Below the pieces are notes generated by a model. The model did not search any database. It was not told where the DNA came from and saw only the letters and a program-made list of their open reading frames with translations. Shown here piece by piece: positions 17,150 through 25,249 of a stretch of DNA of 64,000 nucleotides. Position 1 is the stretch's first letter, and each line of letters starts with the position of its first letter. A program made the translations under genes and the position numbers. The stretch comes from Enorma phocaeensis (GTDB lineage Bacteria; Actinomycetota; Coriobacteriia; Coriobacteriales; Coriobacteriaceae), in the NCBI RefSeq assembly GCF_016901575.1, contig NZ_JACJKQ010000003.1, positions 62,001 through 126,000 of the forward strand. Direction: 5' to 3'.

Positions 17150-18763
17150 CTATATCACCCGAAGCGTGAGCTTGATGAGCACCCGGGTGGAGGCGGTGCA
17201 CTTAAAGCGGTCGTCGAGCCTCAGACCGCCCAGCCACACCACCGCGCCGCCCGGCGCCGTGCGCACGACGGGAACGAGGAGGCGCTCCGCCACCGGAACC
17301 TGCTCCTCACCCAGAATGTCGGACACTTTCTTAGACCTGCCGTGCATGCCGAGGGGACACATGATGTCGCCGGGAGCCGGAGCATCCACCCAAAGCCTCG
17401 CCGTGCGGGCCTCCGCGGGAAGAACTCCTCCCGCCTCCTTGAGGCGCACGAGGTCCGCCTCGGCATACCCAAGCGCTGCGGCGTCCACAAAGGCCACCTC
17501 GATGTGAGACGGGCCGCGCGTCTCCGCGGCGCCCTGGGCGCGCCCGTCCTCACCCGTTGAGGACGGGTCGAGCACCCGGGCGGCACGGGCCTCGTCGCGC
17601 GCGAGCGCCGCGGCGTCGGTTCCCGCCGGAACGCGCAGGAGCTCTGCCGAGAGCGTCGCCTCGTTGGCGAGCGGCATGCGACCGGGGACAGAAAGCCATC
17701 CTGCGACGAGGCGCTCGCGGGCGTCCGACGTTCGCAGCGAGAGCGCCCCGAACTCCATGCGTGCGTCGATGCCGCCCGGCAAGGTGAGCGAGCCCGCGCC
17801 GGCGGCGACGCAAGCGAGAACTGCCTCGACATGACGCATCTCCAGGCGGGCTTCGGGATCGAGGGCCTTCACCGCCAGGCGTACCATGCGCCGCGCGATG
17901 GCGACCTCCGAAGCGGCAAGGCGCGCCCCGTCGAGCACCATCAGCCCGTCCTGTCGGCGGCGCGTGCAGGTGCGCAGCGCGCGGGCGGCGAGCTGAGACA
18001 TGAATGCGTCCTCATCACCCAGAATGTCGCAGGTCGCTCCGATGATGCGGGGCAGGTTCTCGTTGCGCTGACGCGCCACGGGAAGCACGCGATGACGTAC
18101 GAAGTTGCGCAGGTAGGCCGTATCCTTGTTGGACTCATCCTCGCGCCAGGCGATTCCCGCCACCTCGAGGCGATGGCAAAGCTCCTCATGGGTGAAATCA
18201 AGCAGCGGGCGCACGATGATGTTGCGGCGGCGCGGGATGCTCGAAAGGCCGGCTGGACCGGACCCCTTGATGGCATTCATAAAGAAGGTCTCGGCGCGGT
18301 CGCTCGCCGTGTGCGCCGTGACGATGCGGGCGGCCGTACGGGGGCAGCCCGCCTCCTCACACAGCTCGCGCACGTAGCGGCGGGCGGCGGCATAGCGCAC
18401 ATCACGTGCCACAGCCTCGAGGTTCTGCCCGCCTAGGTCGCTGAACGAGGCATGTTCGACGCAGAGCGGCAGCCCGTAGCGCTCGCAAAGCTCGCGCACG
18501 AAGGCCTCGTCGGCGTCGGACGCGTCGCCGCGCAGATGATGGTTGACGTGCAACACATGCAGGCGCTCGCGGGCGATACGCGCAGGGCCTCGCCCGTCTT
18601 CGAGGTCAAGCGCAGACGTGCACGCCAGCACGGTGAGCGCCGTCGAGTCCGCGCCGCCCGATACCATGAGCACCACGGGCGCTGCAGGCAGGTCATTCGA
18701 GCCCTTGGTGCGACGTGTCGCCAAAGACCGGCTCTGGATATAATGCTGTGCCACCGTTGGCAT
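17150..18763 (-). CDS. tilS: tRNA(Ile)-lysidine synthase
   Basis: This 537-residue ATPase converts C34 of the CAU-anticodon tRNA-Ile to lysidine so that it reads AUA. The PP-loop is VSGGADSTAL (residues about 33-42), followed by HVNHHLRG and the GHTASD-like TAHTASDRAETFFM. The C-terminal part carries the TilS substrate-binding domain with KKVSDILGEEQVPVAERLLVPV. AAAGGAGG stands before the ATG at 18763. It is divergent from the WalJ-like gene, with 47 bases between the starts, and leads the tilS-hpt-ftsH series. Confidence 0.93.
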   Translation of the reverse strand: MPTVAQHYIQSRSLATRRTKGSNDLPAAPVVLMVSGGADSTALTVLACTSALDLEDGRGPARIARERLHVLHVNHHLRGDASDADEAFVRELCERYGLPLCVEHASFSDLGGQNLEAVARDVRYAAARRYVRELCEEAGCPRTAARIVTAHTASDRAETFFMNAIKGSGPAGLSSIPRRRNIIVRPLLDFTHEELCHRLEVAGIAWREDESNKDTAYLRNFVRHRVLPVARQRNENLPRIIGATCDILGDEDAFMSQLAARALRTCTRRRQDGLMVLDGARLAASEVAIARRMVRLAVKALDPEARLEMRHVEAVLACVAAGAGSLTLPGGIDARMEFGALSLRTSDARERLVAGWLSVPGRMPLANEATLSAELLRVPAGTDAAALARDEARAARVLDPSSTGEDGRAQGAAETRGPSHIEVAFVDAAALGYAEADLVRLKEAGGVLPAEARTARLWVDAPAPGDIMCPLGMHGRSKKVSDILGEEQVPVAERLLVPVVRTAPGGAVVWLGGLRLDDRFKCTASTRVLIKLTLRVI

Positions 18764-18810
18764 ACGCGCCTCCTTTATCTAGCCACATTGTATCCTGCGG
18801 AGGTTTCACC

Positions 18811-19662
18811 ATGACCCAAGCACCCGCCAAGCCTCGGCCGGCAGCACGCCAAGCATGCCTGCATCTGCATATTCTGGGCAGCGGGTCCAAGGGAAACTGC
18901 TCGCTTATCGAAGGCCCGGGGGGCCTCATCATGATCGACGACGGCTTTTCCCGCCGCGAAACGCTCTCTCGGATGCATGAGCTTGGATTGGACGAGAACC
19001 AGGTACGCGCGCTCATGCTCACCCACGAGCATAGCGACCACATCGGCGGGGTGGCGGTGTGGTGCCGCCGCTTCGATGGGAATCTCTTCGCCAGCGCCGG
19101 CACGGCAGCATCCAGAAAAGCCATCTGCGACCTTCTGTTTCAGGAGTTCATGCCGGGCGACGCCTTCGAGGTCGCGGGCATACGCATCGAGACCTTTCCG
19201 ACCTCTCACGACGTCGTGAACCCCGTGGGCTTTCGCTTCTCATGCGGAGAGGACGCCATCGGCTTCGCCACCGACACCGGATGCCTGCCTCCGGGAGCCC
19301 TCCGGCTTCTGCGTGACGCGCGCATCTTGGCGCTGGAGAGCAACCACGATGTCCCGATGCTGAGGACCGGGGATTATCCGCGCGCCCTGCAAGACCGCAT
19401 CATGAGCGAGCGCGGGCACCTCTCAAATGCCCAGGCAGCGGAGGCGGCGCGCGAGCTGGTGACCGAGCGCACGCAAGAACTTGTCGCCATGCACATCTCC
19501 CAAGAAAACAACCGGCCGAGCCTCGCCGTGCGGTCGTTTGCCGAGGCGCTTGGCGCCACGCTCGACAACGAGCTGGGGTCTTCGGCTACCCTGGCCAGGA
19601 AGGCGCATCCCGACCTTCATATCCGCGCCGCCGGACAGAATCGCCCCATCAGCGTGTGGTAG
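18811..19662 (+). CDS. Metallo-beta-lactamase-fold hydrolase (WalJ/YycJ-like)
   Basis: A 283-residue member of the metallo-beta-lactamase superfamily. LTHEHSDHIGG is the HxHxDH zinc motif, TSHDVVNPVGF supplies the next histidine, FATDTGCL the bridging aspartate and RGHLSNAQA a further ligand. LGSGSKGNC at the start is the signature opening of YycJ/WalJ proteins, which are linked to coordination of cell division with replication in Gram-positives and carry 5'-exonuclease activity. No walRK genes lie next to it here. The ATG at 18811 has GGAGG seven bases upstream. A first segment of about 15 residues (AKPRPAARQA) is not part of the fold. Confidence 0.87.
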   Translation: MTQAPAKPRPAARQACLHLHILGSGSKGNCSLIEGPGGLIMIDDGFSRRETLSRMHELGLDENQVRALMLTHEHSDHIGGVAVWCRRFDGNLFASAGTAASRKAICDLLFQEFMPGDAFEVAGIRIETFPTSHDVVNPVGFRFSCGEDAIGFATDTGCLPPGALRLLRDARILALESNHDVPMLRTGDYPRALQDRIMSERGHLSNAQAAEAARELVTERTQELVAMHISQENNRPSLAVRSFAEALGATLDNELGSSATLARKAHPDLHIRAAGQNRPISVW

Positions 19663-19738
19663 GGCAACCGTGAGCATGAGCCGTCGCGCGAGTGCGCGAG
19701 GCTGACAAGGCCGACCCACGTCGACCGATACACACGGC

Positions 19739-19772
19739 AACGGCCCCGCCGAGAAGCCTCGTCGGGGCCGTT
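19739..19772. terminator. Terminator between WalJ-like and hsp20 genes (convergent)
   Basis: A stem of AACGGCCCCG with its complement (10 bp) and a 14-base loop is placed between two convergent genes. The A/T ends of the stem give short U-runs on both strands, so it could serve both directions. Confidence 0.65.
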
Positions 19773-19840
19773 TCATAGGGGTCTGCGCCGTCGGGACGTA
19801 TAAGCTGCTGCACTTGCCGCCCCTTCAATCAACGCTGCAC

Positions 19841-20266
19841 CTAGTCGATAGAAATCTTGGTGACGTTGTTCTTCTCCTGGATCTTAGGCACGGTAACGGT
19901 CAGAATGCCGTCGGCATAGCGGGCAGAGAGGCCCTGGCTCGCCGCGTCCTTCAGATACACGCCGCGGGTCGCGCTGTAGGCGGTGAACTCCTTCTGCAGA
20001 TAGTTCTTGCCCTTGTCCTCCTCCTTCTCCTCGACCTTGACGGCAATGGAGAGACGGCCCTCGTTGAGCTCGACGTCGATGTCGTCCTTGTTCACGCCGG
20101 TGAGATATGCCTTGATCTCATAGCCGTCGCCGGTGTCCTCGACATCGATGGGGAACGCCTTGGCGAGCGGCGCGTTCGCAAAGTCCATCATGTCATCGAA
20201 GGCATCAAACAGGCTCGAGGTGGGACGGAGACCAAAAACCGAACGATACGGAATCATGCTTGCCAT
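19841..20266 (-). CDS. Hsp20/alpha-crystallin small heat shock protein
   Basis: This 141-residue chaperone binds unfolding proteins without ATP. The alpha-crystallin domain covers about residues 38-141 with the usual strands (FPIDVEDTGDGYEIKAYLTGVNKDDIDVEL split over the first sheet) and ends in the conserved GILTVTVPK. The short C-terminal tail (NNVTKISID) carries an I-x-I-like anchor. The N-terminal arm contains SLFDAFDDMMDF. The ATG at 20266 has AAAGGAGTGG upstream, and that site can fold into the loop of a small hairpin (20267-20290). A 33-bp palindrome at 20399-20431 lies in the upstream region. Confidence 0.95.
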   Translation of the reverse strand: MASMIPYRSVFGLRPTSSLFDAFDDMMDFANAPLAKAFPIDVEDTGDGYEIKAYLTGVNKDDIDVELNEGRLSIAVKVEEKEEDKGKNYLQKEFTAYSATRGVYLKDAASQGLSARYADGILTVTVPKIQEKNNVTKISID

Positions 20267-20290
20267 AATCAACCACTCCTTTTGTGGATT
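20267..20290 (-). promoter_or_regulatory. Possible SD-sequestering hairpin in the hsp20 leader
   Basis: In the transcript CCAC and GUGG flank the ribosome site AAAAGGA, and AAUC can pair with GAUU directly before the AUG. A second hairpin (8-bp stem CCCCAGCG, 20292-20318) stands just upstream. The pairing is weak enough to melt with heat, which would suit an RNA thermometer; this is inference from pairing alone. Confidence 0.35.
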
Positions 20291-20398
20291 GCCCCAGCGT
20301 TGCTTTGGCCCGCTGGGGACTTCTTTGGACACTCCTGTTATTCCCGGCATCCTTGGTTTCATTCATGGCATATCAAATTTTTTAAGCGTCACACTATC

Positions 20399-20431
20399 AT
20401 CAAACTTAAGTCTTTAAGACTTAGATTTGAT
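20399..20431. promoter_or_regulatory. 33-bp palindrome between hsp20 and the divergent gene
   Basis: ATCAAA...TAAGTCTT-T-AAGACTTA...TTTGAT forms arms of 6 and 8 bases with a single central base and one 2-base mismatch per side. One half, CTTAAGT, is close to CTTGAGT of the HspR/HAIR operator of actinobacteria, so heat-shock control of hsp20 is plausible, though the second half fits poorly. Confidence 0.5.
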
Positions 20432-20529
20432 GAACCTGCTTTTTTGGTTGATGGCGGGGACGCTGTCTCTCTACTCGAGGCACCCAACTACAATGAGGGG
20501 GTACTGAACCGTTTCTGTCAAAGGATGCT

Positions 20530-21138
20530 ATGGATACCCAAGCGAGGACAGAACGTGCGCCGCGAGGCGGACAGATGGACGGTCACGCGCACCTAGAGAA
20601 CGCGCCCGCCCCAGACCGAGCGGCACAAGCGCGGCCGGCGGCGAATGCCTATCCCGCGCGCGACAACGCTCCGCGTAGAAGCAACCCCCTGCCGCAGGAC
20701 CTCCAACAGGACGTTCCCCAGAACGCCGCTGCAGCGCGCAGCCCCTACCGTCATCACGCGGCCCATATCACGCAAGACCCCATCACCGACGACGGCATCT
20801 CCTACGTCAGCGAGCCAGGCCCTGCCATGCGCGGCGCCACAAGAGGCCAGGCATCCGGCAGACGCCACATGGGGACCGCGACCTCCGATCCGCAGTATCT
20901 TCCACCGGTTGATGGCCGGACGCGCCGAGCACCGGATGCGGCTCAGACGCCGGGACAGCGACAGACCGATCGGCGTTCTCAACTTCACTACGAACGCTAC
21001 CTCGAGACGCCGAAACCTGGAAAAACGATCTTCACCTCTCGCTACGAGCGCTCGCGCAGGCGCAGCATGCGCGCCGTGATCGTCGTGCTGCTGCTCGCCG
21101 TCATCATCGCGTTGGTTTGGTTCTTCTTCCTTCGCTAG
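20530..21138 (+). CDS. Hypothetical tail-anchored protein
   Basis: I do not recognise this 202-residue protein. Residues 1-165 are hydrophilic, rich in Arg, Pro, Ala and Gln and probably disordered. Residues about 180-201 form a single membrane helix (AVIVVLLLAVIIALVWFFFL) preceded by a dense basic patch (RYERSRRRSMR), ending two residues later, so the protein would be held by its C-terminus with the long arm in the cytoplasm. AAAGGA precedes the ATG by five bases. It stands 37 bases before the cysteine desulfurase gene and is probably co-transcribed. Its role is unknown. Confidence 0.65.
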   Translation: MDTQARTERAPRGGQMDGHAHLENAPAPDRAAQARPAANAYPARDNAPRRSNPLPQDLQQDVPQNAAAARSPYRHHAAHITQDPITDDGISYVSEPGPAMRGATRGQASGRRHMGTATSDPQYLPPVDGRTRRAPDAAQTPGQRQTDRRSQLHYERYLETPKPGKTIFTSRYERSRRRSMRAVIVVLLLAVIIALVWFFFLR

Positions 21139-21175
21139 CAAAGAACATAGAGCCCACGACCCCCTGAGAGCAGCC

Positions 21176-22402
21176 ATGACAGACGCATCTTCGCCCTACA
21201 TCTATGCCGACAACGCGGCGACCACGCCCCTCTCCCATGCGGCGCTCGACGCCATGATGCCTTTCCTTACCGAGACGTTCGGAAACCCGAGCGGCATCCA
21301 TCGCATCGCCCGCGAGGCCGCCGTGGCGCTCGACAAGGCGCGGGCATCCGTCGCGGGCCACCTCGGCGCCGCTCCGGACGAGGTGTATTTCACCAGCGGA
21401 GGATCCGAATCAGACAACTGGGTGCTTCGAGGCGCCGTCGCACGCTGGCGTCAACGCTACGGGATGCAGGCGCCGACTCGCATCGTGACCTCCCAGATTG
21501 AACACCATGCCATCCTGCATTGCTGTCGCGCGCTCGAGCGCGTCGGCGTCGAAGTCATCTATCTCCCCGTAGACACCGAGGGACGCGTATCCGCGGCCGA
21601 CCTCGAGGCGGCGCTCGATGAGGCGCGCTCGGCCGATCGCTCCCAAGGCCTCGAGATGCCCCCCGCCTCGCTCGTTTCCATCATGCTCGCCAATAACGAA
21701 GTAGGCACCATCCAGGACATCCCCGCCCTCTCCGCGGTCGCCCAGGCGCATGGCGTGCTTTTCCATACCGATGCCGTACAGGCGGTGGGACATATTCCCG
21801 TCGACGTGCGACGTCTCGGCGTCGACGCGCTGTCGCTTTCCGGCCACAAGTTTCATGGACCACGTGGCACGGGCGCGCTCGTGCTGCGGCGAGACATTTC
21901 GCTTCCACCCCTTATCGAAGGCGGGGCCCAGGAGCGCGGCGAGCGCGCGGGAACCGAAAACGTCGCCGGCATCGTGGGCCTCGCCGCCGCACTCGACGAG
22001 GCATGTTCCTCCCTCGAAGAACGCGGCGCCGAGGTGGCCGCCCTGCGAGACCGCCTCATGGACCGCATCGTGGCCGAAGTTCCCGATATGCGCATCACCG
22101 GCGCCCGCGATGCCCGCCTCCCAGGCATCGCCTCCTTCATCTGCCATGACGTCGATGGCGAGCTGCTCGTGGTGCTTCTTGACCGGGCCGGCGTGGCGGC
22201 GGCGACGGGCTCGGCCTGCTCCACCGGATCCACCGACCCATCCCACGTCATCGCCGCGCTTGGCGTGACGGATCCCTCTTGGAGCCATGGCGCGCTCCGC
22301 CTGTCGCTTGCCGACGACGTGACCAACACAGACGTCGATGTTCTCTGTGAGCGCGTTCCGGCTGCCATCCGGCGCGCGCGCGTCATGAGCGCCATGGGCT
22401 AG
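21176..22402 (+). CDS. Cysteine desulfurase (NifS/IscS family)
   Basis: This 408-residue PLP enzyme takes sulfur from cysteine for Fe-S clusters or thio-modified tRNA. YADNAATTPLS opens the protein, IEHHAILHCC contains the cofactor-stacking histidine, and LSGHKFHGPRGTG carries the Schiff-base lysine (about Lys225). The mobile catalytic loop is ATGSACSTGS (about Cys348), with the group I type sequence. The ATG follows a modest GAGAG site. No scaffold gene is adjacent; an IscU-like gene lies far away at 63368. The hydrophilic tail-anchored gene precedes it. Confidence 0.93.
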   Translation: MTDASSPYIYADNAATTPLSHAALDAMMPFLTETFGNPSGIHRIAREAAVALDKARASVAGHLGAAPDEVYFTSGGSESDNWVLRGAVARWRQRYGMQAPTRIVTSQIEHHAILHCCRALERVGVEVIYLPVDTEGRVSAADLEAALDEARSADRSQGLEMPPASLVSIMLANNEVGTIQDIPALSAVAQAHGVLFHTDAVQAVGHIPVDVRRLGVDALSLSGHKFHGPRGTGALVLRRDISLPPLIEGGAQERGERAGTENVAGIVGLAAALDEACSSLEERGAEVAALRDRLMDRIVAEVPDMRITGARDARLPGIASFICHDVDGELLVVLLDRAGVAAATGSACSTGSTDPSHVIAALGVTDPSWSHGALRLSLADDVTNTDVDVLCERVPAAIRRARVMSAMG

Positions 22403-22549
22403 CGGGCAGCAGGCCCAGCGAGCACCATCGGGATCGAAGCGTGCCGAAGTGCCCACCGGCACACGAAGGTCCTCCGTCTCGTCGCTGGCCGCTCCCCCGA
22501 CAATCTCTCGCCCCCTGCCGCACACGTGGCCAGGCGTTCTCCTGATATG

Positions 22550-22576
22550 AAAAACGGGCGCCCCTGAGGACGCCCG
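22550..22576 (-). terminator. Rho-independent terminator of the phosphohexomutase gene
   Basis: On the reverse strand CGGGCG pairs with CGCCCG a few bases later and is followed by GTTTTT. A second perfect 8-bp hairpin (GGCACCGC, 22595-22613) lies between it and the stop codon. Confidence 0.75.
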
Positions 22577-22627
22577 CCCGAGTCGTTCGATCATGGCACC
22601 GCTGCGCGGTGCCTTGCCATGGCGCGC

Positions 22628-24322
22628 TTACGAAAGCAGCACGCGGCCGTCAGCCTCGATCTTGTCCATGAGCGCGTCGGCCTCGGCGGCATCGGCACCC
22701 TTGGCAAAGATGTAGAGCTTGATCTTGGGCTCGGTGCCGGAAGGACGCACGATGGCCTTGTTGCCGCCCTCGAGGTCGAACTCGATGACGTTCGCCTTCG
22801 GCAGACCGTTCACGCCCTCGCCGTAGTCCACGACGGCCTCGACCTTGGAACCAGCGATCTCGGTCGGAGCCTCGGCGCGCAGGCCTGCCATGATGCCAGC
22901 CATCTTCGCGGCGCCGTCGGCACCCGGATAGCTGAGGGAGATCGTCTTGTTGTGATAGTAGCCGTACTTCTCATACAGGTCGCGCATGGCTTGGACGAGA
23001 TTCTTGCCCTCGAGCTTGTAGTACTGCGCCATCTGGCAGATGAGCATGGAGGCGTTCACGGCGTCCTTGTCACGCACATGGTCGCCCGAGAGGTAGCCGT
23101 AGCTCTCCTCGAAACCGAAGATGAAGCGGTCGACCTCGCCGGCGTCCGAGAGGCTCGTGATGATGTCGCCGATGTATTTGAAGCCGGTGAGGCAACGGCG
23201 CATCTCGAAGCCATACTCGGCAGCGAGCGCATCCACCATGGCGGAGGAAACGATGGTGGTCACGGCAACCTTGCGGGAGAGGTCCTCGCCGCGGGCGGCG
23301 CGCATCTTGCAGATGTAGTCGAGCAGCAGGACGCCCATCTCGTTGCCGGTGAGCAGCGTGTAGTCATCGCCGTCCTGGCAAGCCACACCCACACGGTCGG
23401 CGTCAGGGTCGGTTGCAAGCAGCAGGTCGGGCTGAACCTCCTGGCACAGGTCGATACCCTTCTGCATGGCCTCGCGGATCTCGGGGTTGGGATACGGGCA
23501 GGTGGGGAAGTTTCCGTCGGGATCCTTCTGCTCGGGCACGATGGTGATGTCGGTGATGCCCACCTTGTTGAGCACGGTGGTCACCGGGATGAGGCCCGTG
23601 CCGTTGAGCGGGGTGTAGACGAGCTTGAGCGGAGCCTCGGCGACCTGCTCGTCGGTGAGGCAGCTCACCGATTTGTCGACGACGGCATCGTAGTATGCCT
23701 CAAGGCAGTCGTCGGCGATCCACTCGATCTTGCCCTGCTCGACAGCCTCGTCGAAGTCCATGGTCTTGATGCCGTTCCACATGTCGACGCCTGCGATGGC
23801 GGCAGAGATGGCGTCGGCGACCTCGGATGCGATCTGGCACCCGTCGGGACCATAGGCCTTGTAGCCGTTGTACTGCGCGGGGTTATGCGAAGCGGTCACG
23901 CACACGCCGCCAGAGCAACCCAGATAGCGCACGGCCCACGAAAGGGTGGGGACCGGCGAGATCTTGGGATACAGCTTGGCGGTCACGCCGTTGGCGGCAA
24001 AGATGGCTGCGGCGGTCTTCACGAAGAGCTCGCCGTTGTTGCGGCTGTCGCGCGCAATGGCGACCGTGGGGTTCTCGAAGTTCTTGACCAGGTACTCAGC
24101 GAAGCCCTGAGTGGCACGACCGACGGTATAGATGTTCATGCGGTTGGTACCGGCGCCCAGCGTGCCGCGCAGGCCAGCCGTTCCAAACTCGAGGTCCTGG
24201 AAGAACGCGTCGGTGATGGCGTCCTCGTTGCCGGACTCCTTCATACCTTTGAGCTCTGCCAAGAGCTCTTCATCCTTGACATTGGCAAGCCACGCATCAA
24301 GAAGCTCATGTACGTCGACCAT
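22628..24322 (-). CDS. Phosphohexomutase (phosphoglucomutase/phosphomannomutase, alpha-D type)
   Basis: This 564-residue enzyme moves the phosphate between C1 and C6 of hexoses, feeding glycogen, polysaccharide or sugar-nucleotide synthesis. Signatures: FGTAGLRG at the N-terminus, the phosphoserine loop VTASHNPAQYNGYK (Ser145), the metal loop DPDADRVGVA, the sugar loop GFEESYGYLSGD and the phosphate-binding RPSGTEPKIKLY near the end. Length matches the large bacterial PgcA-type enzymes. The ATG at 24322 has GAAAGGAAGG about 9 bases upstream. It is a single leftward gene with its own terminator; glucose and mannose specificity are not distinguishable here. Confidence 0.93.
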   Translation of the reverse strand: MVDVHELLDAWLANVKDEELLAELKGMKESGNEDAITDAFFQDLEFGTAGLRGTLGAGTNRMNIYTVGRATQGFAEYLVKNFENPTVAIARDSRNNGELFVKTAAAIFAANGVTAKLYPKISPVPTLSWAVRYLGCSGGVCVTASHNPAQYNGYKAYGPDGCQIASEVADAISAAIAGVDMWNGIKTMDFDEAVEQGKIEWIADDCLEAYYDAVVDKSVSCLTDEQVAEAPLKLVYTPLNGTGLIPVTTVLNKVGITDITIVPEQKDPDGNFPTCPYPNPEIREAMQKGIDLCQEVQPDLLLATDPDADRVGVACQDGDDYTLLTGNEMGVLLLDYICKMRAARGEDLSRKVAVTTIVSSAMVDALAAEYGFEMRRCLTGFKYIGDIITSLSDAGEVDRFIFGFEESYGYLSGDHVRDKDAVNASMLICQMAQYYKLEGKNLVQAMRDLYEKYGYYHNKTISLSYPGADGAAKMAGIMAGLRAEAPTEIAGSKVEAVVDYGEGVNGLPKANVIEFDLEGGNKAIVRPSGTEPKIKLYIFAKGADAAEADALMDKIEADGRVLLS

Positions 24323-24548
24323 TTGGGGTGCCTTCCTTTCGAGCCACAACAAATCTGCCCTGCTGCCCGTGCGCAGCAGAGGCGGCGAGCGCGAGGCGCT
24401 CACTCGAAATGATACGGCAAGTATCGACAGGCGAACTCGATTTACCGGCGAGCGTATCGTATTGCAGGGCGGCAGGTTGGGCATGGTCGCCCGGGAGCGC
24501 CGACGCACATGGGGCCCGGCCACATTGGGCGGGCGGGCACCAGATATG

Positions 24549-24572
24549 AAAAAACCTCGCCGGGGCGAGGTT
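24549..24572 (-). terminator. Terminator of the tRNA-Ala transcript
   Basis: On the reverse strand AACCTCGC pairs with GCGAGGTT around a 4-base loop and runs into TTTTTT, ten bases after the CCA end of tRNA-Ala. Confidence 0.85.
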
Positions 24573-24581
24573 GAAAGTTCG

Positions 24582-24657
24582 TGGTGGAGGTTAGGGGGAT
24601 CGAACCCCTGACCTCAGGCTTGCAAAGCCCGCGCTCTCCCAGCTGAGCTAAACCCCC
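24582..24657 (-). tRNA. tRNA-Ala (anticodon TGC)
   Basis: The 76-base reverse-strand sequence starts GGGGGTTTAGCTCAG and ends CCACCA with an encoded CCA. The anticodon loop TTTGCAA gives UGC. The acceptor stem has the G3-U70 wobble pair that is the main identity element for alanyl-tRNA synthetase. It lies downstream of tRNA-Ile in the Ile-Ala order known from rRNA spacers, but no rRNA gene is near. Confidence 0.95.
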
Positions 24658-24665
24658 ACTGTAGT

Positions 24666-24710
24666 AATAAACACCCCAGCGGCGACTCGGCTCTCGCTGG
24701 GGTGTTTATT
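24666..24710. terminator. 16-bp inverted repeat between the two tRNA genes
   Basis: AATAAACACCCCAGCG and its exact complement enclose a 13-base loop, filling most of the 63 bases between tRNA-Ile and tRNA-Ala. It ends TGTTTATT in both directions, like a bidirectional terminator. No promoter for tRNA-Ala alone is evident, so it may be a leaky terminator or processing site. Confidence 0.7.
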
Positions 24711-24720
24711 GCGAAAGGAA

Positions 24721-24797
24721 TGGTGGACCTGACAAGATTCGAACTTGTGACCTCCCGGTTATCAGCCGGACGCTCTAACCAACTGAGCTACAGGTCC
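24721..24797 (-). tRNA. tRNA-Ile (anticodon GAT)
   Basis: The 77-base reverse-strand sequence starts GGACCTGTAGCTCAG and ends TCCACCA with an encoded CCA. The anticodon loop CTGATAA gives GAU. Acceptor, D and T arms pair normally (GTTCGAATC in the T loop). Confidence 0.95.
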
Positions 24798-24810
24798 ATC
24801 GCGCTCACAA

Positions 24811-24840
24811 ATAATAGCCCACAACATTCCGACGCGTCAA
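24811..24840 (-). promoter_or_regulatory. Promoter of tRNA-Ile
   Basis: On the reverse strand TTGACG (24835-24840) and TATTAT (24811-24816) are 18 bp apart, and the -10 ends about 13 bases before the tRNA 5' end. The remaining part of the interval 24841-25249 holds no gene I can support. Confidence 0.75.
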
Positions 24841-25249
24841 CAACTTTTTTCAGATTCTTTTGCATCAGTTTGAACAATCCTCTCTTGCACCCGAATCGAG
24901 CATCGGAGCCCTCCCCGCCCCTGGCCACGAGACCGAGGTCCACAGGAGCTGCCCGTCGGAACGGCGGCGGGAGCCGCGTCGAGCCATCGTCCGAGCGCGG
25001 GCGCTTGCCCGTCAGCCAGGCTGCACGGCGTGTCGCAACGTTGCGCGCGTGTCTTTTTCTCGATTATTCATGCAGCGAGAACCTCTTGTGAACCGGAATG
25101 TTGGACAGCTGATGGCCCCCTATACCTGCGGCAACAACAGCACGTTAGGTTTTAGGAAGGACTGTGAAAGATTTGGGAGAGAATAGGTGTCCAAATCGTT
25201 AGATGACCGGGCATACGCTCGCCTTCCACCGAGTGATGGGAGGAAGGGT

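Noticed and set aside
24860-25186. Possible 108-residue gene between tRNA-Ile and the adhesin
   Set aside because: No ribosome site before its ATG, Arg/Pro-rich random composition, ends exactly before the adhesin leader.
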